A DNA stretch of 17,820 nt. Source: Planctomycetota bacterium (lineage in GTDB: Bacteria; Planctomycetota; UBA1135; UBA2386). The stretch is from positions 1-17,820 of the forward strand of contig JAGQRA010000235.1 of the NCBI GenBank assembly GCA_020425885.1, in the 5' to 3' direction. Under the pieces are notes generated by a model, which was given only the letters and a program-made list of their open reading frames with translations, did no database searches and was not told the DNA's origin. Within the stretch, counting starts at the first letter, position 1. Each line of letters begins with the position of its first letter. Both the position numbers and the translations under genes were made by a program. This document shows positions 1 through 6,678 of the stretch, piece after piece.

Positions 1-1094
1 ACCGCTGGCAAGCCGGCTGTGCCTCGATCGGGCACGCGCTGCGAAGCCGCTGGCCGCTCTACCTCGGCTACGCCCTCGTCGCGCTCTGCTGGTGGCTGCT
101 GCGTACGGCCATCGTCGGCGACCTCGGCGACACGCCGCTGCGCGAACCGTACTTCGTCTCACCAGCCAGCGCCGCGTTCCCGGTCCACCTCGGCGTCCAG
201 CTCTGGAGCTACGGCGAGAACCTGCTGCTCGGCGCGCAGTCGCCGCCGTTCCTCACGGCATCGGAGCTCGGCACCTTCGCAACGACCACCGGCCTGATCG
301 TGACCATTCTCGCCGCCGCGACGACGACGTGGTTCCTGCGTGGCGAACGGCGATTCTGGTTCGTGGCCGCCCTGGCCTTCTGCGCCTGGTTGCCGACCTC
401 CTTCGTCTACGTCTCCGAACGCTACCTCTACCTGCCGTCCGCCGCCGTCGCGATCAGCGCCGGGTTGCTGCTGCAACGAAGCTGGCGGCACCGCATGGCG
501 CGCACGATGTTCACGCTGCTGCTCGTCGTCTGGGGCACGAACCAGGCCTGGACGCTGTTCGCCAAGCATCGTTACCTCGCCCACGCGCCGCGCTCGGCCT
601 GGGCCGTCTCGGCGCTGATGCAGCGGCTCGGCGACCGCCTGCCCCGCGGCGCGAAGCTGCTGTTCGTCGACTTCCCGGGCGATGTCGTGCATGCCCAGTT
701 CCTCGAAGACCAGCTTCGCATCACGCTCGACGATCCCGACCTCACCTGCCGCGTCCTGACGCTGGCACCCGCGACCACGGGCGGCCCGATCGCGATGCGC
801 CGGCTCGACCCGCACACCTTCGAGGTCCGGTCGCGGGGATCGCTGATGACCCCCGACCGCGTGTTCCCGTTCGTGCCGATGCAGCCCGGCACGACCGTGC
901 AGCGACCGCGCAGCGGCTGCGCCGAGGTCACCGTGCTCGACGGCGACGGCGGCACGCTGCGCGCGGCGCGATTCCGACTCGAAGACCCGATCGACGACTG
1001 GCACGTGATCCGCTTCCAGCCGCCGGGCCCGCGCGACCCGTTCTTTCCGGGACGATGGATCCTGCAGGGCCGCATGCAGATCGTGCGACCGTGA
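1..1094 (+). CDS. GT-C-like multi-pass glycosyltransferase, C-terminal part (5' end outside window)
   Basis: The frame is open from base 3 to a TGA at 1092-1094, giving 363 residues with no start inside the window. The first half is strongly hydrophobic, with segments near residues 17-38, 94-114, 119-137, 143-160 and 165-186. It carries the motif SERYLYLPS, followed by a hydrophobic stretch. That motif is characteristic of TMTC-type and related membrane O-mannosyl/oligosaccharide transferases of the GT-C fold, which use lipid-linked sugars on the outer face of the membrane. From about residue 190 to the end the protein is soluble and contains short beta-rich stretches such as LLFVDFPGD, so it probably has an extracytoplasmic C-terminal domain. 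The catalytic Asp region expected near the N-terminus is not in the window, so donor and acceptor cannot be stated. It lies 79 bp upstream of the lipoprotein gene, but a link to the ketosynthase set is only inferred. GT-C membership is likely; the exact family is uncertain. Confidence 0.72.
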   Translation, partial: RWQAGCASIGHALRSRWPLYLGYALVALCWWLLRTAIVGDLGDTPLREPYFVSPASAAFPVHLGVQLWSYGENLLLGAQSPPFLTASELGTFATTTGLIVTILAAATTTWFLRGERRFWFVAALAFCAWLPTSFVYVSERYLYLPSAAVAISAGLLLQRSWRHRMARTMFTLLLVVWGTNQAWTLFAKHRYLAHAPRSAWAVSALMQRLGDRLPRGAKLLFVDFPGDVVHAQFLEDQLRITLDDPDLTCRVLTLAPATTGGPIAMRRLDPHTFEVRSRGSLMTPDRVFPFVPMQPGTTVQRPRSGCAEVTVLDGDGGTLRAARFRLEDPIDDWHVIRFQPPGPRDPFFPGRWILQGRMQIVRP

Positions 1095-1122
1095 TCCGGC
1101 CGCTGCGAAATCACAGGCCGCG

Positions 1123-1150
1123 ATTCCCACTGCGCCATTCCCACTGCACC
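1123..1150 (+). repeat. Two-unit 14-bp tandem repeat
   Basis: ATTCCCACTGCGCC at 1123-1136 is followed directly by ATTCCCACTGCACC at 1137-1150, one mismatch apart. The repeat lies in the 79-bp gap between the glycosyltransferase stop and the lipoprotein start. No function is apparent. Confidence 0.6.
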
Positions 1151-1173
1151 GGCGCCCCGCTCAACTGATCGCC

Positions 1174-1797
1174 ATGTTGCGTCGCCTCTCGATCGGATGC
1201 CTCCTCGTGCCCTGCCTCGCCGGTTGCAGCTCGACGCCGGCGCGCCCCGATTTCGCCGCCGCCGACTACCCGGGCACCCTGCGAACGGTCGAAGCGCTCG
1301 GCCACGATCTGGTCTGGCAGCAGCGCGTCACCGCGAGCTGGGGTGACGGCGCACAACGCGGCTTCGACGCGGCGATCCAGAAGCGCGGCGATGCGCTGAC
1401 GGTGATGGGTCTGTCGCCGATGGGCTCGCTCGGCTTCGCCATCGTGCTGCGCGACGGTGACATCGAGCTCTCCAACCAGAGCGGCGAGGAACTGCCGTTC
1501 CCGCCGCGCTTCATCCTGCTCGACGTGCAGCGCGCATTCTATCCCTGGCTCCCGGCCGGCGCCGGTGACGAAGGCACGGTCGACGGCGAAGCGATCCACG
1601 AACTGCGCCGCGATGGCCACCTCGTGCAGCGGCGATTCCGCCGACTCGACGGCGCGCCGAAGGGCGAGATCGTGGTCGACTACGAATGGGGCCACGACGA
1701 CTGGGTCGGTCCGACGCGCGTCGTCATCGACAACGGTTGGTTCGGCTATCGGCTGACGGTCGACACCCACACCGAGACACTGCTCGCTGGCGGCTGA
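1174..1797 (+). CDS. DUF3261-type outer-membrane lipoprotein
   Basis: This 207-residue protein starts at ATG 1174. It has a short basic N-terminus, a hydrophobic stretch and a lipobox LAGC with Cys18, so it should be exported and lipidated. The body is beta-rich, with features such as VMGLSPMGSLGFAIVLRDG and an FPPRFILLDVQRAFYPW region; this layout and size match the DUF3261 family. Members of that family are repeatedly encoded in aryl-polyene and related type II fatty-acid-like biosynthetic loci, where they are thought to act in handling or placing the lipid product at the outer membrane. The next two genes here are a ketosynthase and a ketosynthase-like partner, which fits that context. I see no clear Shine-Dalgarno sequence before the ATG. 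The family call rests on pattern recognition and gene context, not on a profile search. Confidence 0.7.
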   Translation: MLRRLSIGCLLVPCLAGCSSTPARPDFAAADYPGTLRTVEALGHDLVWQQRVTASWGDGAQRGFDAAIQKRGDALTVMGLSPMGSLGFAIVLRDGDIELSNQSGEELPFPPRFILLDVQRAFYPWLPAGAGDEGTVDGEAIHELRRDGHLVQRRFRRLDGAPKGEIVVDYEWGHDDWVGPTRVVIDNGWFGYRLTVDTHTETLLAGG

Positions 1798-1857
1798 TGA
1801 CGTCGCGGATTACAACCCGCCCATGACCTCGTTCCCCGGACGCTGCAGGCCCTGCGC

Positions 1858-2976
1858 GTGAGGCGATCCGCTCATGTTGCCGGACGCGGCGCCATCTGCG
1901 GCTTCGGCCGCGGCGTCGATGTGCTGATCGATGCGGTGTTCGCCGGCCGCTGTGCGCTGCGGCCGCGCGAACGCACCGCCGCGCTCGATGTCCCGACCCG
2001 CGTCGCCGGCGAGTTCCCGGCCGACTGCATCGATCGCACGAGTGACGAGAACGACCTGCCGACGATCGCCGGCGCCATCGCCTGCGAGGAAGCCCTGGCC
2101 GAAGCCGGGTCACCGGATCGCTCGCAAATCGGGCTGATCCTGGCGACGACGAAGGCCGAACTCAGCGGCCTGACCGGCCCCGGCTCGGGCTACGCCTCGC
2201 CGATGCGACTGGCGCAGCGGGTCGCCGCACGCGTCGGCCTGCGAGGCGTCCACGCCGCCATCTCGAGCGCCTGCGCATCGGGTGTGATCGCGCTGGCGAT
2301 GGGCGAACGGCGCATCGCGCTCGGCGAGGTCGACCGCGTGCTCGTCGTCGGCACCGACGCCCTCAATCGTTTCATCCTCGCCGGCTTCGGCGGCATGCAG
2401 GTGATGGACCCCGAGCCCTGCCGGCCGTTCGATCGCAACCGGCGCGGCGTCTCGCTCGGCGACGGCGCCGGCGCCGTGTTGCTGAGCGTGCACGGCCGCG
2501 AATCGATCGGCATCCGCATCGCCGGCCACGCCGGCGCCAACGACGCCTGCCACGTCACCGGCCCCGACCGCCAGGGTCTCGGCATCGGCCTCGCCGCCAG
2601 CCGCGCCGTCGAACGCGCCGGCCTCACGATGCGCGACATCGACGTCATGCACCTGCACGGCACCGCGACCCGCGCCAATGACACGACCGAGGCGATCGGC
2701 CTCGGCAATGCCTTCGACGGCCGCACGCCGCCGGCATTCGGCACCAAGGGTCAGACCGGCCATACGCTCGGCGCCGCCGGCACGATCGAGGCCATCCTGA
2801 CCATGGCGGCCCTGCAGCGCGCCGTGGTGCCGCGCAACGTCGGCCTCGAGGACCCCGACGTCGACCCGCGGCTCGACCTCGTCACCGAACCGCGGCGGCT
2901 GCCGCGCGCACGCTACGGCATCAAGGTCGCCAGCGGTTTCGGCGGCGTCCAGGCCGGCATGGTGTTCGAAGCATGA
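1858..2976 (+). CDS. Beta-ketoacyl-ACP synthase (KAS II/FabF-like), catalytically complete
   Basis: This 372-residue thiolase-fold condensing enzyme joins an acyl group to malonyl-ACP with loss of CO2. The catalytic set is intact: nucleophile Cys139 in SSACASG, His267 in HLHGTAT, Lys297 in TKGQTGH and His302 in GHTLGAAG. A GFGG-type motif near the C-terminus (SGFGGVQAG) is also typical. The start is GTG at 1858, preceded by GCAGG at 1845-1849 with 8-nt spacing. It gives the short N-terminal strand AICGFGRGVD expected of the family, and there is no in-frame ATG nearby. The protein is slightly shorter than housekeeping FabF (about 410 aa). It follows the DUF3261 lipoprotein by 60 bp and overlaps the next gene by ATGA, so the two ketosynthase-like proteins are probably co-translated and may form a heterodimer. 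Substrate and product are unknown. Confidence 0.92.
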   Translation: MRRSAHVAGRGAICGFGRGVDVLIDAVFAGRCALRPRERTAALDVPTRVAGEFPADCIDRTSDENDLPTIAGAIACEEALAEAGSPDRSQIGLILATTKAELSGLTGPGSGYASPMRLAQRVAARVGLRGVHAAISSACASGVIALAMGERRIALGEVDRVLVVGTDALNRFILAGFGGMQVMDPEPCRPFDRNRRGVSLGDGAGAVLLSVHGRESIGIRIAGHAGANDACHVTGPDRQGLGIGLAASRAVERAGLTMRDIDVMHLHGTATRANDTTEAIGLGNAFDGRTPPAFGTKGQTGHTLGAAGTIEAILTMAALQRAVVPRNVGLEDPDVDPRLDLVTEPRRLPRARYGIKVASGFGGVQAGMVFEA

Positions 2977-3638
2977 GCCACGAACCGAAGATCCTCGGCG
3001 TCGGCGTGGTCGACGAGCTCGGCATCGACGGCACCGCAGGCGTGCACGTGACGTGGCGTGAACTCGAGACCGAACCGCCCGGCACGCCGCGGACCCGGCG
3101 GGCCGTGTTCGGCGCCTCGGACGACACCTATCGCCGACTCGATCGCCAATGCCGCACGCTCGTGCTCGCCGCCGAGGCGACGGGACTCGATGGCCTGCTC
3201 TTGCCGGAGCTGCGTCAGCGAACGGCGCTCATCACCGAGACCGCGGTCGGCAGCATCGAGGTCGACCTGCGCTACACGCGTTCGTTGGCCAAGGACCTCG
3301 TCGAGGCCGCCGCGTTCCCCTACACGTTGCCGAGCACCTGCCTCGGCGAAGTCGCCCTGCGCCATGGCCTGCGCGGTCCGACCAACTGCCTCTCGGTCGA
3401 AGCCGACCAACGCGGCGAGAGCCTGCGCGAGGCGCGGCGGTTGCTGCTCGATGGCGAGATCGCGCATGCCGTGGTCGGTGTCGTCGACGTGCTCGGCGAA
3501 GAGGTCCCGACCCTGAGCAGCGGACTGCGCGCGGTGGTCTGCGTGCTGGCGGCCCATGATGCCCACGGGCAGGCGGTGGTCGATTGGCCGGCCGAGCGCC
3601 CGGATCCGTTCGCGGCGTTGATCCGTTGCTGCCGCTGA
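2973..3638 (+). CDS. Short ketosynthase-like protein lacking the catalytic Cys (chain-length-factor-like)
   Basis: This 221-residue protein overlaps the ketosynthase stop (ATGA at 2973-2976). It resembles only the N-terminal half of a ketosynthase, like proteins of the PF13723 type that are annotated as chain-length factors in aryl-polyene loci. The region after GLRGPTNCLS would hold the nucleophilic Cys in an active enzyme. Here it reads VEADQRGES, with no Cys at the usual spacing after Gly-Pro; Cys139 lies too early. The Gln in ADQRG recalls the Gln that replaces Cys in type II polyketide chain-length factors, although the spacing is not exact. The C-terminal half with the two catalytic His residues is absent. 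It therefore cannot condense alone and probably shapes the pocket or stabilises the neighbouring synthase. The family call is fairly secure; the product is unknown. Confidence 0.75.
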   Translation: MSHEPKILGVGVVDELGIDGTAGVHVTWRELETEPPGTPRTRRAVFGASDDTYRRLDRQCRTLVLAAEATGLDGLLLPELRQRTALITETAVGSIEVDLRYTRSLAKDLVEAAAFPYTLPSTCLGEVALRHGLRGPTNCLSVEADQRGESLREARRLLLDGEIAHAVVGVVDVLGEEVPTLSSGLRAVVCVLAAHDAHGQAVVDWPAERPDPFAALIRCCR

Positions 3639-3684
3639 CCGGCTTCCCGACCACGGACCTTGCATCCGCCCACGCCGCCGCCGA

Positions 3685-3840
3685 CGATCCACCTGCCTGT
3701 AGCAGGGAAGCCGGTGCGAGACCGGCGCTGTCCCGCAGCTGTGACCGAGGACGAACGCTCGAATGCCACTGGACCGCCACGTCGGCGGGCCGGGAAGGCG
3801 AGTCAGTAGGACGATCCGGGAGCCAGAACACCTGCCACCG
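3685..3840 (+). promoter_or_regulatory. Cobalamin riboswitch (RF00174-like)
   Basis: The leader of the next gene contains the conserved blocks of the AdoCbl-type aptamer in order. AGCAGGGAAGCCGGTGCGAG starts at 3701. A P3 stem pairs GCCGGT (3710-3715) with ACCGGC (3721-3726). Next come GCTGTCCCGCAGCTGTGAC at 3727-3745, a small stem CGAG 3746-3749/CTCG 3758-3761, and GCCACTGG (3765-3772). A variable stem pairs CCGCC 3774-3778 with GGCGG 3784-3788. Then follow CGGGAAGGCG (3791-3800) and the B12 box, AGCCAGAACACCTGCC, at 3821-3836. In known cases ligand binding represses the downstream gene. The aptamer starts about 50 bp after the ketosynthase-like gene and ends about 60 bp before the ATG at 3902, so it should control the two propeller-like genes. 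The outer boundaries are approximate; no convincing P1 stem was found. Confidence 0.95.
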
Positions 3841-3861
3841 GCCCGGTCCTTCGCGGCCGGT
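3837..3861 (+). promoter_or_regulatory. Candidate expression-platform hairpin of the cobalamin riboswitch
   Basis: ACCGGCC (3837-3843) pairs perfectly with GGCCGGT (3855-3861) around an 11-nt loop. The stem begins directly after the B12 box. No U-run follows, so it does not look like a classical intrinsic terminator; a Rho-linked or translational mechanism is possible. Confidence 0.4.
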
Positions 3862-3901
3862 TCCGACGTTCCATTGCGGCGCGCGCGACGCCGAGGATGG
3901 C

Positions 3902-5227
3902 ATGAGACTCCAGGTCATCTGTCTGTTGTGGGCACTCGCTGCCGCCGCTGCCGCCGCTGCCGCCGGCGCGCAGACTCCGGTCATGGTTCCCGACGGCTTT
4001 CGAGCCCGAACGGTCATGGCCGAAACCGCCACTCCCGCGGCAGTCCGTACCGTTGCCTTCACCGGCGATGGCTTCCTGGTCGCGATCGGACGCGACCTCG
4101 AGATGCGCCGGCCCGGCGCGACACCGCGCGTCGTGTTCCGGCTGCATCCGGGGCAGGACTTCGCCTTCGTCGTCGCCACCGCGAATGGCGGCGCCTTGAT
4201 CGGCGAACTGAACGGCGGCGCGATCCGCCGGCTCGACCTCGCCACCGGCACGATCACCGCGACGTTCGCCGGCGCGACGAACGCATTCGATGCGGTGGCC
4301 TTGCCGACCGGCGACGTGCTGCTGGCGGCGAATCCGCTGTGGCCGATGCCGGGCGCCGATTCCGGCATCTGGCTCGCCGGTCCGGGCCGCAGTCCGCGCG
4401 AGCTGCTGCGATTGTCGGGGCCCTCGGCACCGTTGGTCATGGACGCCAACGGCGATCTGATCGCGGCCGAACTCGGCCCGATCGTGCCCCCGCCACCGGG
4501 CGCGGCGCGGGTCCTGCGCTTCCCCGCCAACCTGCTGCAACAGGCGATCGCCGGGGCGACGTTGCGCACGACGCAGGCCAGCGCGATCGGCAGCGGCTAC
4601 GGCGGCATCTACGACCTCGCCTTCGACGACCTCGGCCGGCTGCACGCCACCGATCCGACGAGCCCCATCGTCGTGCACTGCGCGGCCGGCAGCCTGTCGC
4701 CTAGCGGCACCACGATCGATCTCGGCGCCGGGCGCTATGCGCTGCAGCTCGCCTTCGTCGACGCCGGCATCGCGCCGTTCCGCGGCTTTCAGCCACCGCA
4801 ACACGCGCCGGCCCTGCTCATCAGCCATTCCGACTTCTGGCAGTCGTTCGAGACGACGCGGCTCGAACCGATGCGGCCCGAGCTCGCCGTCATCCCGGGC
4901 GGGGCACTGCCGCCTGGCCCGGCGACGCTGACGATCACGTCGGCGCCGCGGAACGGCCTCGCGCTGTTTGCCATGTCGACGGCCGCCGTGTCGGCCGAAC
5001 AGCGCGTCGCCAGCCTCGAGGGCGTACCGCTTTGGCTCGGCATCCCACCGACGGCGCCGATCGCGGCCCTGTTCGCGCCGATCGACGCCCAGGGCATGGC
5101 CAACGTCACGTTCGTCAACCCCGGCGGCCACACAGTGTCCTTCTCGCTGCAGGCCGTCGCCCTCGGCGCGCCGGGCACGGCGGCGCTGGGCAGCTCCCTT
5201 CCGACCTCACTGCAACTGCTACCCTGA
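3902..5227 (+). CDS. Secreted beta-propeller-like protein under a cobalamin riboswitch (first of a paralogous pair)
   Basis: This 441-residue protein starts at ATG 3902, with GAGG at 3893-3896 in front. The frame is open further upstream, but that part would translate the riboswitch. The first 23 residues form a signal peptide with nine consecutive Ala and likely cleavage after AAGA, before QTP. No lipobox is seen. Residues about 25-320 contain blade-like repeats of hydrophobic strands and Asp/Gly turns (AFTGDGFLVAIG, VMDANGDLIAAELG, LAFDDLGRLHATD), typical of NHL/SMP-30/YVTN-like propellers. Residues about 320-441 form a separate beta-rich region that ends close to the stop. The next gene is a paralog 13 bp away. 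The riboswitch suggests the protein is made when cobalamin is scarce. A role in binding or scavenging corrinoids is an inference by analogy with the BtuG propellers; no enzyme motif is visible. Confidence 0.82.
   Translation: MRLQVICLLWALAAAAAAAAAGAQTPVMVPDGFRARTVMAETATPAAVRTVAFTGDGFLVAIGRDLEMRRPGATPRVVFRLHPGQDFAFVVATANGGALIGELNGGAIRRLDLATGTITATFAGATNAFDAVALPTGDVLLAANPLWPMPGADSGIWLAGPGRSPRELLRLSGPSAPLVMDANGDLIAAELGPIVPPPPGAARVLRFPANLLQQAIAGATLRTTQASAIGSGYGGIYDLAFDDLGRLHATDPTSPIVVHCAAGSLSPSGTTIDLGAGRYALQLAFVDAGIAPFRGFQPPQHAPALLISHSDFWQSFETTRLEPMRPELAVIPGGALPPGPATLTITSAPRNGLALFAMSTAAVSAEQRVASLEGVPLWLGIPPTAPIAALFAPIDAQGMANVTFVNPGGHTVSFSLQAVALGAPGTAALGSSLPTSLQLLP
3938..3964 (+). repeat. 9-bp unit GCTGCCGCC, three perfect copies inside the signal-peptide codons
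   Basis: Three exact copies (3938-3946, 3947-3955, 3956-3964) encode the Ala tract in the hydrophobic core of the signal peptide. Loss or gain of a unit would keep the reading frame and change the length of the hydrophobic core by three residues. Confidence 0.85.
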
Positions 5228-5240
5228 CCGAGACAACGTC

Positions 5241-6551
5241 ATGAGAATCCCACTGCCGAAGATCGCGACCCTCGTCGCCTGCACGCTCTGCCTGCCGGCT
5301 CAGACGGTGCCCGAAGGCTACGCCGCCCAGACCCAGCCGCTGCCCGCGAACGTCACCCAGGTGCTCGCCCTCGGCGGCACGCAGTCGGGATCCACGGTCG
5401 CCTTCGATGGCACCACCCTGACCCTGCGCGGCCTCGGCGGCCAGCACACGTTGCTCACCTTCCCGGCATCGGTGTTCGGCGCTTTCCTGATCCAGGTCGA
5501 CTCCACGCGCGTGCTGCTCGGCGAGAGCAGCGGCGGTGGCATCTGGCTGGTGCCGTTGAGCGGCACGCCGCCGCTGCATCCGATCGCCACGCTCGCGTTC
5601 AACTACGACGCGGTGATGTTGACGCCGACGCTCGCGATCGTGTCAGCGAAGACGTCTGGATACGGCGGCCCCGACAACGACCTGTTCGTCGTCGACCTGA
5701 ACCTCGGCACCACGCAACTGCTCGCCACGATCCCGGGCGCCTCGGGACCGGTCGCGATCGACGGCGATCTGTTCTACGCGACCGCCAGCCTCGCCTTCCC
5801 GACACCGCCCGGCCAGACCTCGATCCTGCGCTTCGGTCGCAATGTCGTCCTGCAGGCGTTCACGGCTCACCAGGTGCTCGGGCCGCAGCACGCCCACGTC
5901 GTCTTCGCCGGTCTCGATTCGGCATCGGACATCGCCCTCGACGACGACGGCGACCTGTTCTTCGTCGACTGGATGCAGAACGTCATCGGCGAGATCGACG
6001 ACATCACCGGGCCGACGCCGGCGCGCAAGGACCTCGTCGACTACGCTGCGGTCACGTTCGGCGCCACCGGCCTGCAATTCGTGCGCAGCCTCGATCCGGG
6101 CTTCTTCGAACCGTTCCAGCCCCCGGGCGGTGTGCTACGAATCCACGAATCGGATTTCGCCACGACCAACCAACTCCGCACCATCGCGGCACTCCGCGCC
6201 GACCTGACCGCGTCGGTGGCCAACCCGATCCCCACCGGTGCCTTCGCGCTGCAGATCGACCATGGTCCGGCCAACGGGATCGGCCTCGTCGCCATCGCGC
6301 TCCCCGGCGGACACGGGGTGGCCATGCATCGCGTCCCCGGCTTCGAGCAGGCGCTGTTCTGGCACGGGGGCCTGCTTCACCCCGCCAACACCCACTTCGT
6401 GACGTTCGATGGCCATGGCAACGCGAGTCTGGGGCTGACCAATCCGGGCTTCGTCCCGGTCCAGGCGATCCTTACCCAAGGCGCATTCGTCGATTCGACC
6501 AGCACGGCAATCGGGTCGACGCCGCATCTGATGCTGCAGCTGACCCACTGA
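5241..6551 (+). CDS. Secreted beta-propeller-like protein, paralog of the preceding gene
   Basis: This 436-residue protein starts at ATG 5241, 13 bp after the previous stop and in the same cobalamin-riboswitch operon. It has a signal peptide (basic MRIPLPK, then a hydrophobic stretch to CLPA) with likely cleavage before QTVPEGY. The paralog's mature start (QTPVMVPDGF) is similar. Propeller-like strand and turn units follow (LFVVDLNLGTTQLLATIPG, VAIDGDLFYATAS, SDIALDDDGDLFFVDWMQN). Both proteins share a landmark near residue 300: GFQPPQ...LLISHSDF in the first and PFQPPGGVLRIHESDF here. About 120 beta-rich residues follow in each, which in this copy end in LMLQLTH. No catalytic motif, metal-binding cluster or membrane anchor is visible. 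Function is unknown; it may act together with its paralog in extracellular corrinoid binding, but this rests only on the riboswitch. Confidence 0.82.
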   Translation: MRIPLPKIATLVACTLCLPAQTVPEGYAAQTQPLPANVTQVLALGGTQSGSTVAFDGTTLTLRGLGGQHTLLTFPASVFGAFLIQVDSTRVLLGESSGGGIWLVPLSGTPPLHPIATLAFNYDAVMLTPTLAIVSAKTSGYGGPDNDLFVVDLNLGTTQLLATIPGASGPVAIDGDLFYATASLAFPTPPGQTSILRFGRNVVLQAFTAHQVLGPQHAHVVFAGLDSASDIALDDDGDLFFVDWMQNVIGEIDDITGPTPARKDLVDYAAVTFGATGLQFVRSLDPGFFEPFQPPGGVLRIHESDFATTNQLRTIAALRADLTASVANPIPTGAFALQIDHGPANGIGLVAIALPGGHGVAMHRVPGFEQALFWHGGLLHPANTHFVTFDGHGNASLGLTNPGFVPVQAILTQGAFVDSTSTAIGSTPHLMLQLTH

Positions 6552-6678
6552 GCCTGCTGCCGGGAACACCGGGCGCGCCCAGGGGTGCATAGTCGTTACA
6601 GCCAGGGGCTGTCGACAATGCCGAGGAGCCTCCGTAATGGTGCCTCGCACCTGCCCTCTCCGGCAGCCCGGCAACACG

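Noticed and set aside
3837..3861. Intrinsic terminator after the riboswitch
   Set aside because: The stem is good but no T-run follows, so it was listed only as a candidate expression-platform hairpin.
3584..3901. Upstream start (3584) for the first propeller gene
   Set aside because: The extra codons run through the cobalamin aptamer; ATG 3902 has its own ribosome binding site and begins a signal peptide.
3232..5131. Long minus-strand frames across the riboswitch and the first propeller gene
   Set aside because: They would be antisense to a conserved riboswitch and to a gene with a signal peptide; low-complexity Arg-rich translation.
4968..5240. Upstream start (4968) for the second propeller gene
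   Set aside because: This part lies in another frame of the first propeller gene; ATG 5241 starts a signal peptide 13 bp after the previous stop.
6599..6611. Small hairpin CAGCC-AGG-GGCTG before the repeat-protein gene
   Set aside because: The five-base stem with three-base loop and no T-run is too weak to call a terminator or operator.
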